Assembly (NCBI GenBank): GCA_963795795.1
Contig: CAWCJS010000018.1
Location: 62,001-126,000 of the forward strand
Source of the DNA: Palsa-504 sp963795795
Lineage (GTDB): Bacteria > Actinomycetota > Actinomycetes > Streptosporangiales > Streptosporangiaceae
Length of the DNA: 64,000 bases
Direction of reading: 5' to 3'
Shown: positions 35,110-43,366 of the stretch, one piece after another
Layout of the letters: every line of letters starts with the position of its first letter
How positions within the stretch are numbered: the first letter of the stretch is position 1
Translations under genes and position numbers: made by a program
Notes under the pieces: model-generated
What the model saw: the letters and a program-made list of their open reading frames with translations, nothing else
Told to the model about the DNA's origin: nothing
Databases searched by the model: none

Positions 35110-36045
35110 CTAATCGCGGTGCACCGTGATGGCGGTCCAGGCGCCGACGTTGATGCGATCGCCGTCGTGCAGGGGCATCCGGTTCCCGGTGGGTATCTCG
35201 ACACCGTTGATAGACGTGCCGTTGGCCGAACCTGGATCGAGGACCGACCAGGTGCCGTCCGGCTCAGCGATCAGGACGGCGTGCAGCCGGCTAATGCCGG
35301 GGTCGGCGGGCGGGCCGGTCAGGTCGATCTCCGGGTCCACGCCGCGTGACACGCTGCGCCGGCCGATCCGCATCTGGCCGCCCGCCAGCCGGAACCGCCG
35401 CTCGGCGCAGTAGGCGGGGAACTCGATGGCTTCCCCGTCCGGGCCGCTCGCGGCCCGGACGCTGTCGTAGTAGTCGCGGTCCGCTGACACCACGGCGGTC
35501 CAGGCGACCGGAGCGTAGGGCGGCGCGGCCGTGGTCGGCATAGCGGATGAGATCGGCGGCGATGACGGGGCTGCGGGTGGGTGCGCGGGAGGGGCTGCTG
35601 GCGGGGTGGGCGGAGGCGTCACGGGGACCGATATCTCGGTGGGGACTGGAGTTACCGGCGAGCCCTGCATCACCGGCGGGTCCCAACTTACGGACGGGAA
35701 TGGGGTAGCTGAAGAGGATGGAGTTGCTGGCAGGTCCGTTGGTGTGGATGGGGTCTGAGGTGCGGACGGGATCTGGGATGCGGGTGGGGGCTGGGCGGTG
35801 GCGAAGTTGAAGCCGCACGACTCGCAGAACTGGCCGACTCTCGCCGTGCCGCACACGGGGCACAACTGGTCAGGGCCCGCGGCCTGCGAGCCGTTGCCGG
35901 AGGGGGCACCGGACGCGGCGCCTGGTGGGGCACCTTGAGACGACGCGAGAGGCGGCGAGGCGGAAGCGGGGCTGAGGATGCGCATGCCGCATACGTCGCA
36001 GAAATCGTCGCTCGCCGAGTCGTGCCCGTTGGGACAAACCGCCAT
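35110..36045 (-). CDS. FHA-domain protein with N-terminal zinc-ribbon motifs
   Basis: This 311-aa protein has two CxxC-pair segments (CPNGHDSASDDFCDVCG near residue 4 and CPVCGTARVGQFCESCG near residue 60), a Pro/Ser/Thr-rich linker, and a C-terminal FHA domain (MRIGRRSVSRGVDPEIDL ... PGISRLHAVLIAEPDGTWSVLDPGSANGTSINGVEI ... LHDGDRINVG) with the phosphothreonine-binding Arg, Ser-Arg-Leu-His and Asn-Gly-Thr residues. It is a paralogue of the FHA protein at 43367-45694. GGAGGAG precedes the ATG. It probably binds targets phosphorylated by the PknG-type kinase; GarA-like control of glutamate enzymes is an inference. Confidence 0.9.
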   Translation of the reverse strand: MAVCPNGHDSASDDFCDVCGMRILSPASASPPLASSQGAPPGAASGAPSGNGSQAAGPDQLCPVCGTARVGQFCESCGFNFATAQPPPASQIPSAPQTPSTPTDLPATPSSSATPFPSVSWDPPVMQGSPVTPVPTEISVPVTPPPTPPAAPPAHPPAAPSSPPISSAMPTTAAPPYAPVAWTAVVSADRDYYDSVRAASGPDGEAIEFPAYCAERRFRLAGGQMRIGRRSVSRGVDPEIDLTGPPADPGISRLHAVLIAEPDGTWSVLDPGSANGTSINGVEIPTGNRMPLHDGDRINVGAWTAITVHRD

Positions 36046-36072
36046 GCCCGTCTCCTCCGCGTGCTGCGATCG

Positions 36073-37383
36073 CTACTTCCGCGCCCGGACCGTCTTGGTC
36101 GACCTGGTGTCGAGCGCCATTTCGTCCGCGTCCTCGACCTGCTTCTTCAGGCGCACCGTCCCGGTGTCCACGTTGACCACGTCCACGACCTTGGCCAGCA
36201 GCTTCGCGGTGTCCTCGTTGCCCGACTGGTGCGCCAGCGCCACGGCCCGGCCCAGCTTGGCCGTCGCGGTCTCCTCGTCGCCCTGCTTGCGGGCCTCCAG
36301 GCCCTCCTGGATCACCTCGGCCAGCTCGGCCTGGCCGGTGTAGTGGGCCACCCGCGAGTTGATCTTCGTGGACAGCGCCTCGTCGTCGGTCCAGATCGCG
36401 CGGATCAGCCCTTGGCCCAGGATCTCCTCGCCGACCGGCGAGCTGGCCACCAGGCTCACCCGGGCGGCGAGCATCTCCTGCCCGATCCCGGCCGGGGTGA
36501 CCTCGACGCCGACGTGGTAGTCGCGGCTCTCGCCGGGGCCCCACGCGCCGGTCGGGTAGTCGCCCGCCTGCGCGTTGCGAGAGGTACGCCTGCCGGTCAG
36601 GTCGTCCACCGCCGGCGCCACCTGCTTGACGAAGGAGACCGTGGCGCTCTGCGGGGTCCAGACCCGGATGGCCACGTCGGCCACCTGCTTGCCCATGGCG
36701 GTCTGCATCATGGCCGCGAAGTCGGCGGCTAGCCCGGACGGATCGGGCACGATATCCACGGTCCCCAGCAGCGCGGTCGAAATCCGGCGCAGCTCGCTGA
36801 CCTCCCAGTCCGTGCCGACGCCGCGGCAGTCGCAGCTGAAGACGCCCTCGCACTGGCTGATCGCCGCCGCGAGCTGCTCCGGGGACTCGTGCTGGTTCTT
36901 GCCGTCGGTGAGCAGGATGGCGTGCCGCAGGCTGGCCGGGTAGGACGTGAAGATCTGCCTGGCCAGCCCCAGCCACTGCCCGATGGCCGTGCCGCCGCCC
37001 GCCCGCAGGCCCGCTACCGCCTGCCGGGCGGCGGCCCGGGAACCCGGGTCGGCGACCGCCATGCTGCCGTCGGTGGGAAACACCGGCCAGGCCAGGTTGG
37101 TGCCCGCGATGACCGCGAACCAGGTCCCGTCGCGGATCACGTCGATGGCGGCGGCCGTCGCCGCCCGCGCCTCGGCGATCTTGGTGTGCGGGTATTCCAT
37201 CGATCCCGAGCAGTCGATGATGATGATCTCCGCGCTGCCCGTCTGGCCTCCCGCCGGACCCGGACCGGAGAACCCGGTCGCGTCCGCGGCCGACGTGACG
37301 GTGACGATGGCGCTGACATCGCGGCCACCTTCGGGCAGGAACTGGTTCTGGTCGACGTCGATGGTGAAGCCGGACTCGGTCAT
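36073..37383 (-). CDS. VWA-domain protein
   Basis: This 436-aa protein has a von Willebrand A domain with the MIDAS motif IIDCSGSME and later Thr/Asp ligands (RAGGGTAIGQWL, LLTDGKNQHE). The C-terminal half has beta-rich and helical segments without a membrane helix. The ATG at 37383 overlaps the stop of the PP2C gene (ATGA), so they are translationally coupled. VWA proteins in such blocks usually act as metal-dependent adhesion scaffolds; the partner is unknown. The phosphatase, kinase and FHA neighbours suggest part of a phosphosignalling complex. Confidence 0.9.
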   Translation of the reverse strand: MTESGFTIDVDQNQFLPEGGRDVSAIVTVTSAADATGFSGPGPAGGQTGSAEIIIIDCSGSMEYPHTKIAEARAATAAAIDVIRDGTWFAVIAGTNLAWPVFPTDGSMAVADPGSRAAARQAVAGLRAGGGTAIGQWLGLARQIFTSYPASLRHAILLTDGKNQHESPEQLAAAISQCEGVFSCDCRGVGTDWEVSELRRISTALLGTVDIVPDPSGLAADFAAMMQTAMGKQVADVAIRVWTPQSATVSFVKQVAPAVDDLTGRRTSRNAQAGDYPTGAWGPGESRDYHVGVEVTPAGIGQEMLAARVSLVASSPVGEEILGQGLIRAIWTDDEALSTKINSRVAHYTGQAELAEVIQEGLEARKQGDEETATAKLGRAVALAHQSGNEDTAKLLAKVVDVVNVDTGTVRLKKQVEDADEMALDTRSTKTVRARK

Positions 37384-38426
37384 GGCGCGATTCTCCTCGG
37401 TAACGTCGCCGAGCTGACGGGCGGGAAGGGGATCAGTACCACGGTGATGTTGTCCACGCCCCCGGCGTCGAGCGCGAACTTCACGAGGCTGGCCGCGGTG
37501 CCGAGCGGGTCGCTGAGCGCCGCGGGAAGGGCAAGCTCCGCCAGCCCGGCCGCGTTGGGCCGGTAGTTCCACAGCCCGTCCGAGCACACCAGGACGACAC
37601 CGCGCCCCACCGGCTCGAACCGCGAGAGGTGCGGCTCGGGCTCGGTGAGGTCGGCGCCGAGCCAGCCGGTGATCACGTGGGCTTGCGGGGACGCCATGGC
37701 CTCGGCCTCGCCCATGGCCCCCCGCGCGATCAGCTGTTCGGCCACGGAGTCGTCGATGGTCAGGCGGGCCGCGGTGCCGTCGGGCCCGGCGGGCAGCCAG
37801 TAGGCGCGGCTGTCACCCAGCCAGCACACGGTGACCGCATCACTCGAGACCACGGCCGAGACGTATGTGGCCGACGGCGACTCCCCGGGCGAGCTCAGGG
37901 TGGTCAGGGCCTGGTGCGCCGAGCGCACCGCGGCGAGCGAGGACTCCGCCGGGTCATCACCGCGCCGCGCCGAGGTCAGAAGGACCCGGACCGCGGCCTG
38001 GGCGCCGGCCATGGACGCCTCGTCCGGACGGGGCGAGCTGGATACCCCGTCGCAGACCACGGCGATCGCGACCTGGCCGCTAGGGGTTGCAGCGGTCGCC
38101 AGGGCCATCGCATCCTCGTTGCGCGAGTGGCGCAGGCCGCGGTCGGTCACGCCGGCGAGCAGGCCAAGGTCGAGCTCGGCGTGGTCGCGGCCGGAAGGCA
38201 CCTTTCGCCCGCACGACTCGCAGTAACCCTCGGCGCTGATCGCGCCGGGCGGGGCCGACGGGTCCACCGAGCACACCGGGCACTCCGGCGTGTACCCCGG
38301 GGACGCGGTGCTGAGCACGGCCGGGGCCAGTTCGGTGCCACAGGACTCGCAGAAGCTGTCCGTGGCACCGACGGGTTCGCCGCAGGTCGGACAGATACCA
38401 CCAGCCTCGGTCGGCGCGCCCGTCAC
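37380..38426 (-). CDS. PP2C-family phosphatase with N-terminal zinc-ribbon motifs
   Basis: This 348-aa protein starts at a GTG that overlaps the pknG stop (GTGA). Three CxxC-type clusters (CPTCGEPVGATDSFCESCG, CPVCSVDP, YCESCGRK) fill the first 80 residues. The PP2C domain follows: GVTDRGLRHSRNEDAMAL, VVCDGVSSSPRPDEAS, VCWLGDSRAYWL, LVCSDGLWNY, GGVDNITVVLI. Coupling to pknG on one side and the VWA gene on the other indicates stoichiometric expression. It is the probable phosphatase partner of PknG; the zinc ribbons match those of the kinase and the FHA proteins and may mediate assembly. Confidence 0.93.
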   Translation of the reverse strand: MTGAPTEAGGICPTCGEPVGATDSFCESCGTELAPAVLSTASPGYTPECPVCSVDPSAPPGAISAEGYCESCGRKVPSGRDHAELDLGLLAGVTDRGLRHSRNEDAMALATAATPSGQVAIAVVCDGVSSSPRPDEASMAGAQAAVRVLLTSARRGDDPAESSLAAVRSAHQALTTLSSPGESPSATYVSAVVSSDAVTVCWLGDSRAYWLPAGPDGTAARLTIDDSVAEQLIARGAMGEAEAMASPQAHVITGWLGADLTEPEPHLSRFEPVGRGVVLVCSDGLWNYRPNAAGLAELALPAALSDPLGTAASLVKFALDAGGVDNITVVLIPFPPVSSATLPRRIAP

Positions 38427-40708
38427 GTCAGGGTCCTCGGCCTGATGGCGTTGGCCAGGTCGACCAGCTCGATCCGGCGGGCGTCGTCCGGCGTCAGCCG
38501 GGCCAGCGCCCGGTAGGTGCGCTCCAGCCCGAAGCGCACGGCGCGGGCGTTCGGCTCGCAGCCGACGATGCGCGCGCCGCCGACCGGCTGCCCGGACGTG
38601 CACCAGGAGAGCGCGGCGCGCAGGACCTCGAGGGTAAGCTGCTGGCGCCGCACGTCGTCGAGGACCAGCTGGGTCAGCCGGCCGTCGGCCTGGCGCAGGT
38701 CGTCCCCGTTCACCCCGCTCTGGCCGTCGCCGGAGACCAGGATCCGCACCGCGGCGATCTGCGCCTCCGCGTGATGGCTGGAGTTTCCTGGCACGCCGGC
38801 CAGCGCCGCGATGGCGCCGGGGCGGTCGCTTGCGGCGAGCCGGGCCCGGGCCAGCCCGAACGCCGCGCTGATATACGACTTGTCCACGGTCCAGACCAGC
38901 CGGAAGAAGCGCCCGGCGGCGACCGGGTCCCCCGCGGCTTCGGCGGCGAAGGCCAGCGCGAGCTTCGGCGCGAGCTCGCCCGGAAGCTCGTCGTACACGG
39001 CGCTGAACGCGCCCTGCGCCGCCGGCGCCTGGCCGACCGCGAGCTGGCGGAGCCCGGTGTACCAGGCGATCCGCCAGTCGGAGGGATCATCGGCGGCCAG
39101 GTCGGCCAGGACGCCCGCCGCCGCGTCGTAGTCGCCCGCGTCGATCCTGGCCCTGGCCAGCGCCAGGCGGGTTTCCGCCGACTCGGTGACCTCGTGCGGG
39201 ATCGTCGGGTCGCCCGCGACGGCAAGCGTGAGCGCGACGACTCGCTGGGCCGGGTTGAGGCCCGCGAACGTGGCCAGGTAGCCGGCGGCCGGGTCCGTCC
39301 TGTCCACCTGCGGCAGCGGCAATCCGGCTACCACCTCAGCAGGCCCGGGCGCGGGCAATGCCGCCGACATGTCGGGCCGGTCGCCGACTGCGGTCCCGAT
39401 GGCCTGGACCTCAGGGCTGAACAGGGTCGAGAAGGCCGGCCTCGGCACGCCGTCGTCGACCGCGAGCACCTCGCGGAGTACCCCGGTGAGCTGCTCGGTC
39501 ATCTCGCTCGCGGAACCGAAGCGGCGGTCGGGGTCCTGGTTGGTGGCCCGGCGCACGAGTCTGGCGAACGACTCCTGCTCGGCCAGGACCGGCACCCCGT
39601 CCGGCAGGGTGTACTTGTACGCGCCCTGGTAGCCCCTGAAGTCGAAGGTGAGCACGGCCAGGGCCCGGCCCACCGTGAACAGATCCGAGCTCGGCGAGGG
39701 CCCGTCGGCCTCGATCTCGGGGGCCTGGTAGCCGACGGTCCCGTAGATCGCCTCGTCGCTGTCGATCCGGCGCACGCCGCCCATGTCGATGAGCTTGAGC
39801 TGCTCTTCGGTCTGGATGACGTTGTCGGGCTTGAAGTCGCAGTAGACCAGGCCCCGGTCGTGCAGGTAGCCGAGCGCGGGGAGGACCTCGATCGCGTAGG
39901 CCAGCGCGTGCGCGACCGGGACCGAGCCGCCGGACTGCCTGGCGTCTTGCAGGATCTGCTTGAGCGACTTGCCGCCCACGTACTCCATCACGATGTAGCC
40001 GGCCGACTCACCGGTCTTCCGGTCCGCGTGCTGGACGAAGTTGTAGATCCGGACGATGTTGGGGTGCTCGACCTCGGCCAGGAACTGCCGCTCGGCCAGG
40101 GCGGCCGCCATCGCGTCGGCGTCTGACGTGTTCAGCAGGCCCTTCAGGACGACCCACCGGTCGCTGACGTTGCGGTCCTTGGCCAGGTAGATCCAGCCGA
40201 GCCCGCCGTGGGCGAGGCAGCCGAGTACCTCGTACTGGCCCGCCACCAGCTCGCCCCGCTCCAGCTTCGGGCTGAACGAGAACCGGGTGCCGCAGTTGCG
40301 GCAGAACCCGTCGGTCAGGCCGGGACGCCCGTCCCGGCCGCGCCCGACCGGCTGGTCGCAGTTGCTGCAGAAGCGCTTGCCCTCCGCGACCTGCGGATCC
40401 ACCAGGACGGCGCTGGCCGGGTCGCGGTAAGGGACGGGCGGGATATCCACCAGGCCGGCACCGAGTCGGCCGCGGGAGGACCGAACGGTTCCCCGGCCGG
40501 AGGATCCCCTCCCCCGGGAGCGCGTGCTCTGCGTGGACGCGGAGGGTCCCGTGGGCCCGGAGGGTCCCGAAGGCCCGGACAGGCCGGATGACCTCGCGGC
40601 CGGGGGCGGGGCCGGGCTAGCGGCGGCCAGGCCGCAGGTCGTGCAGTAACCGTCTTGGATGGTCCCGTCGCAGCCAGGCTGCGTGCACCTGACCATGGCC
40701 GTGGTCAT
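38423..40708 (-). CDS. pknG: Serine/threonine protein kinase PknG
   Basis: This 761-aa soluble kinase has a Cys pair at the N-terminus (CTQPGCDGTIQDGYCTTCG), a disordered linker, the rubredoxin-like pair FCSNCDQPVG ... FCRNCGTRF, then the kinase domain: GGLGWIYLAKDRN, VVLK (ATP lysine), EYVGGKSLKQIL, catalytic loop LVYCDFKPDNV, and DMG in LIDMGGV where other kinases have DFG. PknG relatives have a similar LIDLG. The C-terminal 330 residues are TPR-like. In mycobacteria PknG phosphorylates the FHA protein GarA and so controls glutamate metabolism. Here it is 5 nt from the coiled-coil gene and overlaps the phosphatase gene. Confidence 0.94.
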   Translation of the reverse strand: MTTAMVRCTQPGCDGTIQDGYCTTCGLAAASPAPPPAARSSGLSGPSGPSGPTGPSASTQSTRSRGRGSSGRGTVRSSRGRLGAGLVDIPPVPYRDPASAVLVDPQVAEGKRFCSNCDQPVGRGRDGRPGLTDGFCRNCGTRFSFSPKLERGELVAGQYEVLGCLAHGGLGWIYLAKDRNVSDRWVVLKGLLNTSDADAMAAALAERQFLAEVEHPNIVRIYNFVQHADRKTGESAGYIVMEYVGGKSLKQILQDARQSGGSVPVAHALAYAIEVLPALGYLHDRGLVYCDFKPDNVIQTEEQLKLIDMGGVRRIDSDEAIYGTVGYQAPEIEADGPSPSSDLFTVGRALAVLTFDFRGYQGAYKYTLPDGVPVLAEQESFARLVRRATNQDPDRRFGSASEMTEQLTGVLREVLAVDDGVPRPAFSTLFSPEVQAIGTAVGDRPDMSAALPAPGPAEVVAGLPLPQVDRTDPAAGYLATFAGLNPAQRVVALTLAVAGDPTIPHEVTESAETRLALARARIDAGDYDAAAGVLADLAADDPSDWRIAWYTGLRQLAVGQAPAAQGAFSAVYDELPGELAPKLALAFAAEAAGDPVAAGRFFRLVWTVDKSYISAAFGLARARLAASDRPGAIAALAGVPGNSSHHAEAQIAAVRILVSGDGQSGVNGDDLRQADGRLTQLVLDDVRRQQLTLEVLRAALSWCTSGQPVGGARIVGCEPNARAVRFGLERTYRALARLTPDDARRIELVDLANAIRPRTLT

Positions 40709-40713
40709 CGCGG

Positions 40714-41934
40714 CTATCCTCCTAGCGACAGGACGGCTTGCTGGTAGCCGGTCACGGCTTCGGCCGCGGCCTCGAGGTCACACGGGGCCGTCCACAGCAG
40801 CCCATGGGCGCGATCGTAGCGTTCAGTCAGGCGGGGGTCTTCCGCGGCACCGAACCGCGCCGCCTTGGCCTGGTAGGCGCCGAGCAGACCGCGCAGCTCG
40901 TCACGCCGGCCGACTAGGGCCGTCGAGGCTCGCTCAGTAGCGCGGAAGCCGGCTGTGGCCTCGGCCAGATCGCGCTCGACCTGGTCGAGCTCGGACGCCA
41001 GCCGGGTCCAGCGCCCGGCGTCCAGCAGCTCACCGAGGCTAGCCAGCCGTCCGGCCAGGTCGGTGACCACGGGAGGCTGGGCGGGTAGGGACGCCGCGGT
41101 GACCTTCGCAGCGGCTCGCTGCCAGGCGGCGGCCGCGTCCTCGCCAGCGGCGCGCGCCGCGGCGGCGGTTGCCGTCAGCTGGGCGATGCGCTGCCGGGCG
41201 TCGTCGCGCAGCCGGAGGAGCTCATCGACCCGCGTTACCGTGGCCGCAACCCGTTCGGCGAGGCGCTCCGCGCCCGACGTATCGACTTTCCCCGGGGCGG
41301 GCCCACCCAGCCACAGGGCGAGCGGATCGGTGTTCAGGGTGTCACGCAGCTTGGCCAGCTTGCTCTCGGCGGCCGCCACGTTCCCCGTGAGCGCCTCGTC
41401 GCCGAACGAGGCCGCCAGCGGCCTCACCCGGGCCAGTTCGCTGGTGACCGAGTCGAGCCTGCCCGTCATCTCGTTCCACACCTGCTCGGCGCCGGAGGTC
41501 ACCTCGGTGATGTCGGCGAAGGCGCGCCGCATCCTCGTCACGGCCGCGACCAGGGTGAGGGTTTCGCGGCCCGAGTCGGCGAGATCACGCCCGCCGAGGG
41601 GGGCAGGTCCCGAGGCCAGCTCGATGGACGGTCCGGTGAGCAGGGCGGTAATCCCGGCCAGTTCCTTGGCCCCGAGGTGCCTGGTCACCGCGTCGGCCGC
41701 TTGGTCGACGACGGCCGAGTAGGCCGAGAAGAGCTGCCACAGCCGGCCCAGCGCGACGGAGGCCAAGTCCCAGCGGCGTTTGGTCTGGCCGGTGAGCGCG
41801 GCACCCTCGAGCACCCGCTTGCCGAAACTGCCGTCAAGCTCGAGCAGGTTCGCCTGAATCGCGTCGCGCTCGGAAACCGCAGCCTGGACCACGCCAGGAG
41901 CCCGCTCCCTGGTCAGTACCGGGGCGGCGCTCAT
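40714..41934 (-). CDS. Coiled-coil protein of the PknG locus
   Basis: This 406-aa protein is almost entirely helical, with long Ala/Leu/Glu/Arg heptad-like stretches (for example about residues 110-190 and 210-270) and no membrane segment or enzyme motif. I do not recognise a named family. Its ATG overlaps the stop of the GlnX-like gene (ATGA) and it ends 5 nt before pknG. In mycobacteria this slot holds glnH, an amino-acid-binding lipoprotein. This protein has no signal peptide and cannot be a GlnH. It may link the membrane protein to the kinase. Confidence 0.7.
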   Translation of the reverse strand: MSAAPVLTRERAPGVVQAAVSERDAIQANLLELDGSFGKRVLEGAALTGQTKRRWDLASVALGRLWQLFSAYSAVVDQAADAVTRHLGAKELAGITALLTGPSIELASGPAPLGGRDLADSGRETLTLVAAVTRMRRAFADITEVTSGAEQVWNEMTGRLDSVTSELARVRPLAASFGDEALTGNVAAAESKLAKLRDTLNTDPLALWLGGPAPGKVDTSGAERLAERVAATVTRVDELLRLRDDARQRIAQLTATAAAARAAGEDAAAAWQRAAAKVTAASLPAQPPVVTDLAGRLASLGELLDAGRWTRLASELDQVERDLAEATAGFRATERASTALVGRRDELRGLLGAYQAKAARFGAAEDPRLTERYDRAHGLLWTAPCDLEAAAEAVTGYQQAVLSLGG

Positions 41935-43271
41935 CGGTACTCCGCGAGCCGGCGCGAGAGCCCCCAGGCACAGCCCAACGCCATGACCAGGGCCAGCACG
42001 ATGAGGCCCGCCTCCAGGCCCGTGAACGCGTCCGAGCCGGCCGCCGCGTTGGAGGCGAACACGCCCTGATCGGTATTGATCGCCGCCCCCAGGTCGGTCT
42101 CGAGTTGGCCGAACAACGTCCCGGCCGTGCCGGGGCCCGACCCGATCTCCAGGCGGGTCTCCGCGCCGTAGGCGAAGACGGCGTCGAGGGCCTGGGCCTG
42201 TCGGTTAACGGCGAACCAGGCGGTCGCCGCGCTCCTGGCCGCGTCAATCTGGCTCGCGCCTTGTCCGGTGCTCTGTTCAGCGGCGTTCGGTAGCAGGGTG
42301 TTTAGCCTGTTCTGGGCGGCGCTGAAGTCCTGCTGGAAATTGGCGTCGCCGCTGCGGGAGATCAGGTTGAGGGTCTCGTCGCCGCGAGCCTGCAGCGCCG
42401 CGATGTCGGCCTGGGCCAGCGTCTCGGCCGGGGTGGAGCCATGCCCGGTGGCCTGGAGCAGGTCCGACCGGCCTGAAGCGAGCGCGACGACCAGCCAGAC
42501 CAGCGCGACCACCGTGGCGACGAAGGCGACGAGCAGGCCGGCGTTGAGCGTCCGGTGGGTGCGCCGGGACAGCCAGCGCTGCGTGCGGAAGAGGAAGAAG
42601 GCGGTGATCAGGCCAGCCGCGAGGGCGACGATCGCCAGCGGCAGTCCAGTCGCCTGCGCGCTGGCCTTGGTCAGCTGCGCGTTCTCCTGCGTGTACACGC
42701 TGCGGGCGGCTGGCAGGAGGGTCAGGTGCATCTCCTCCGAGGCCACCTGGATGAACGAGCCGCCGGCGGGGTAGCCCAGCGAGTTGTAGATCTCGCCATC
42801 CTCGACGTAGCCGGTGTAGATAGGCAGGGCCGCCGTCAGCGTGCTCAGGCTCGCGCCGATGCTGGAGCTTCCGCTAGCGCCCGTGACCGCCTGGAGGTCC
42901 GCCGAGGCGACCGCGATGTCGCGCAGGTAACGCTGCCGGTCGGCAAACGGCTCGATCCTGCCGTAGAGGTACCCCGTGGAGACCGTGACGTCGGCGTCGG
43001 CCAGCGACTGGTACATCTGCTGGGCGTCCAGGCTGATCGGTTCGCTGGTCCCGGCCACGTTGCCCGCGGCCGATGCGTGCTGGCTGATGGTGAACGCGGC
43101 CAGCGCGCCCCAGGCCAGGCACAGCACGACCAGGGCCGCCTCGATCAGCTGCAGCTTGCCGGGCGTCGTGGAGGCGCGCGGCAGCCCGATCCTTCTGCGC
43201 CGCCGAACAGGAGCGGGCCCCGGCGGCGCCGGCTGCCCCCGAGGCGGGTTGCCCGTCACCGTGGCCGTCAT
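41931..43271 (-). CDS. GlnX-like sensor membrane protein
   Basis: This 446-aa protein has about four membrane helices: residues 40-62, 207-226, 241-263 and 418-438. Between the first two lies an extracellular domain of about 140 residues with helical repeats, and between the last two another of about 150 residues. This topology and the position before pknG match GlnX of the mycobacterial glnX-glnH-pknG operon, which passes amino-acid signals to PknG. Sequence identity is not strong enough for me to assign the symbol. The stop is coupled to the coiled-coil gene. Confidence 0.72.
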   Translation of the reverse strand: MTATVTGNPPRGQPAPPGPAPVRRRRRIGLPRASTTPGKLQLIEAALVVLCLAWGALAAFTISQHASAAGNVAGTSEPISLDAQQMYQSLADADVTVSTGYLYGRIEPFADRQRYLRDIAVASADLQAVTGASGSSSIGASLSTLTAALPIYTGYVEDGEIYNSLGYPAGGSFIQVASEEMHLTLLPAARSVYTQENAQLTKASAQATGLPLAIVALAAGLITAFFLFRTQRWLSRRTHRTLNAGLLVAFVATVVALVWLVVALASGRSDLLQATGHGSTPAETLAQADIAALQARGDETLNLISRSGDANFQQDFSAAQNRLNTLLPNAAEQSTGQGASQIDAARSAATAWFAVNRQAQALDAVFAYGAETRLEIGSGPGTAGTLFGQLETDLGAAINTDQGVFASNAAAGSDAFTGLEAGLIVLALVMALGCAWGLSRRLAEYR

Positions 43272-43366
43272 CGCCAGCCCGCCATGTCCGCTCCCGTCGT
43301 CGGAACCGACGCATCAAGACGTTCTCTATTTTGCCCGCAATCGATAGCTACTTCGCCGCAACGCTG

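Noticed and set aside
38771..40126. 451-codon open frame antisense to pknG, and similar frames at 17971-19170, 36073-36976 and 2795-3958
   Set aside because: Each mirrors a clearly conserved gene on the minus strand and contains no domain or start signal.
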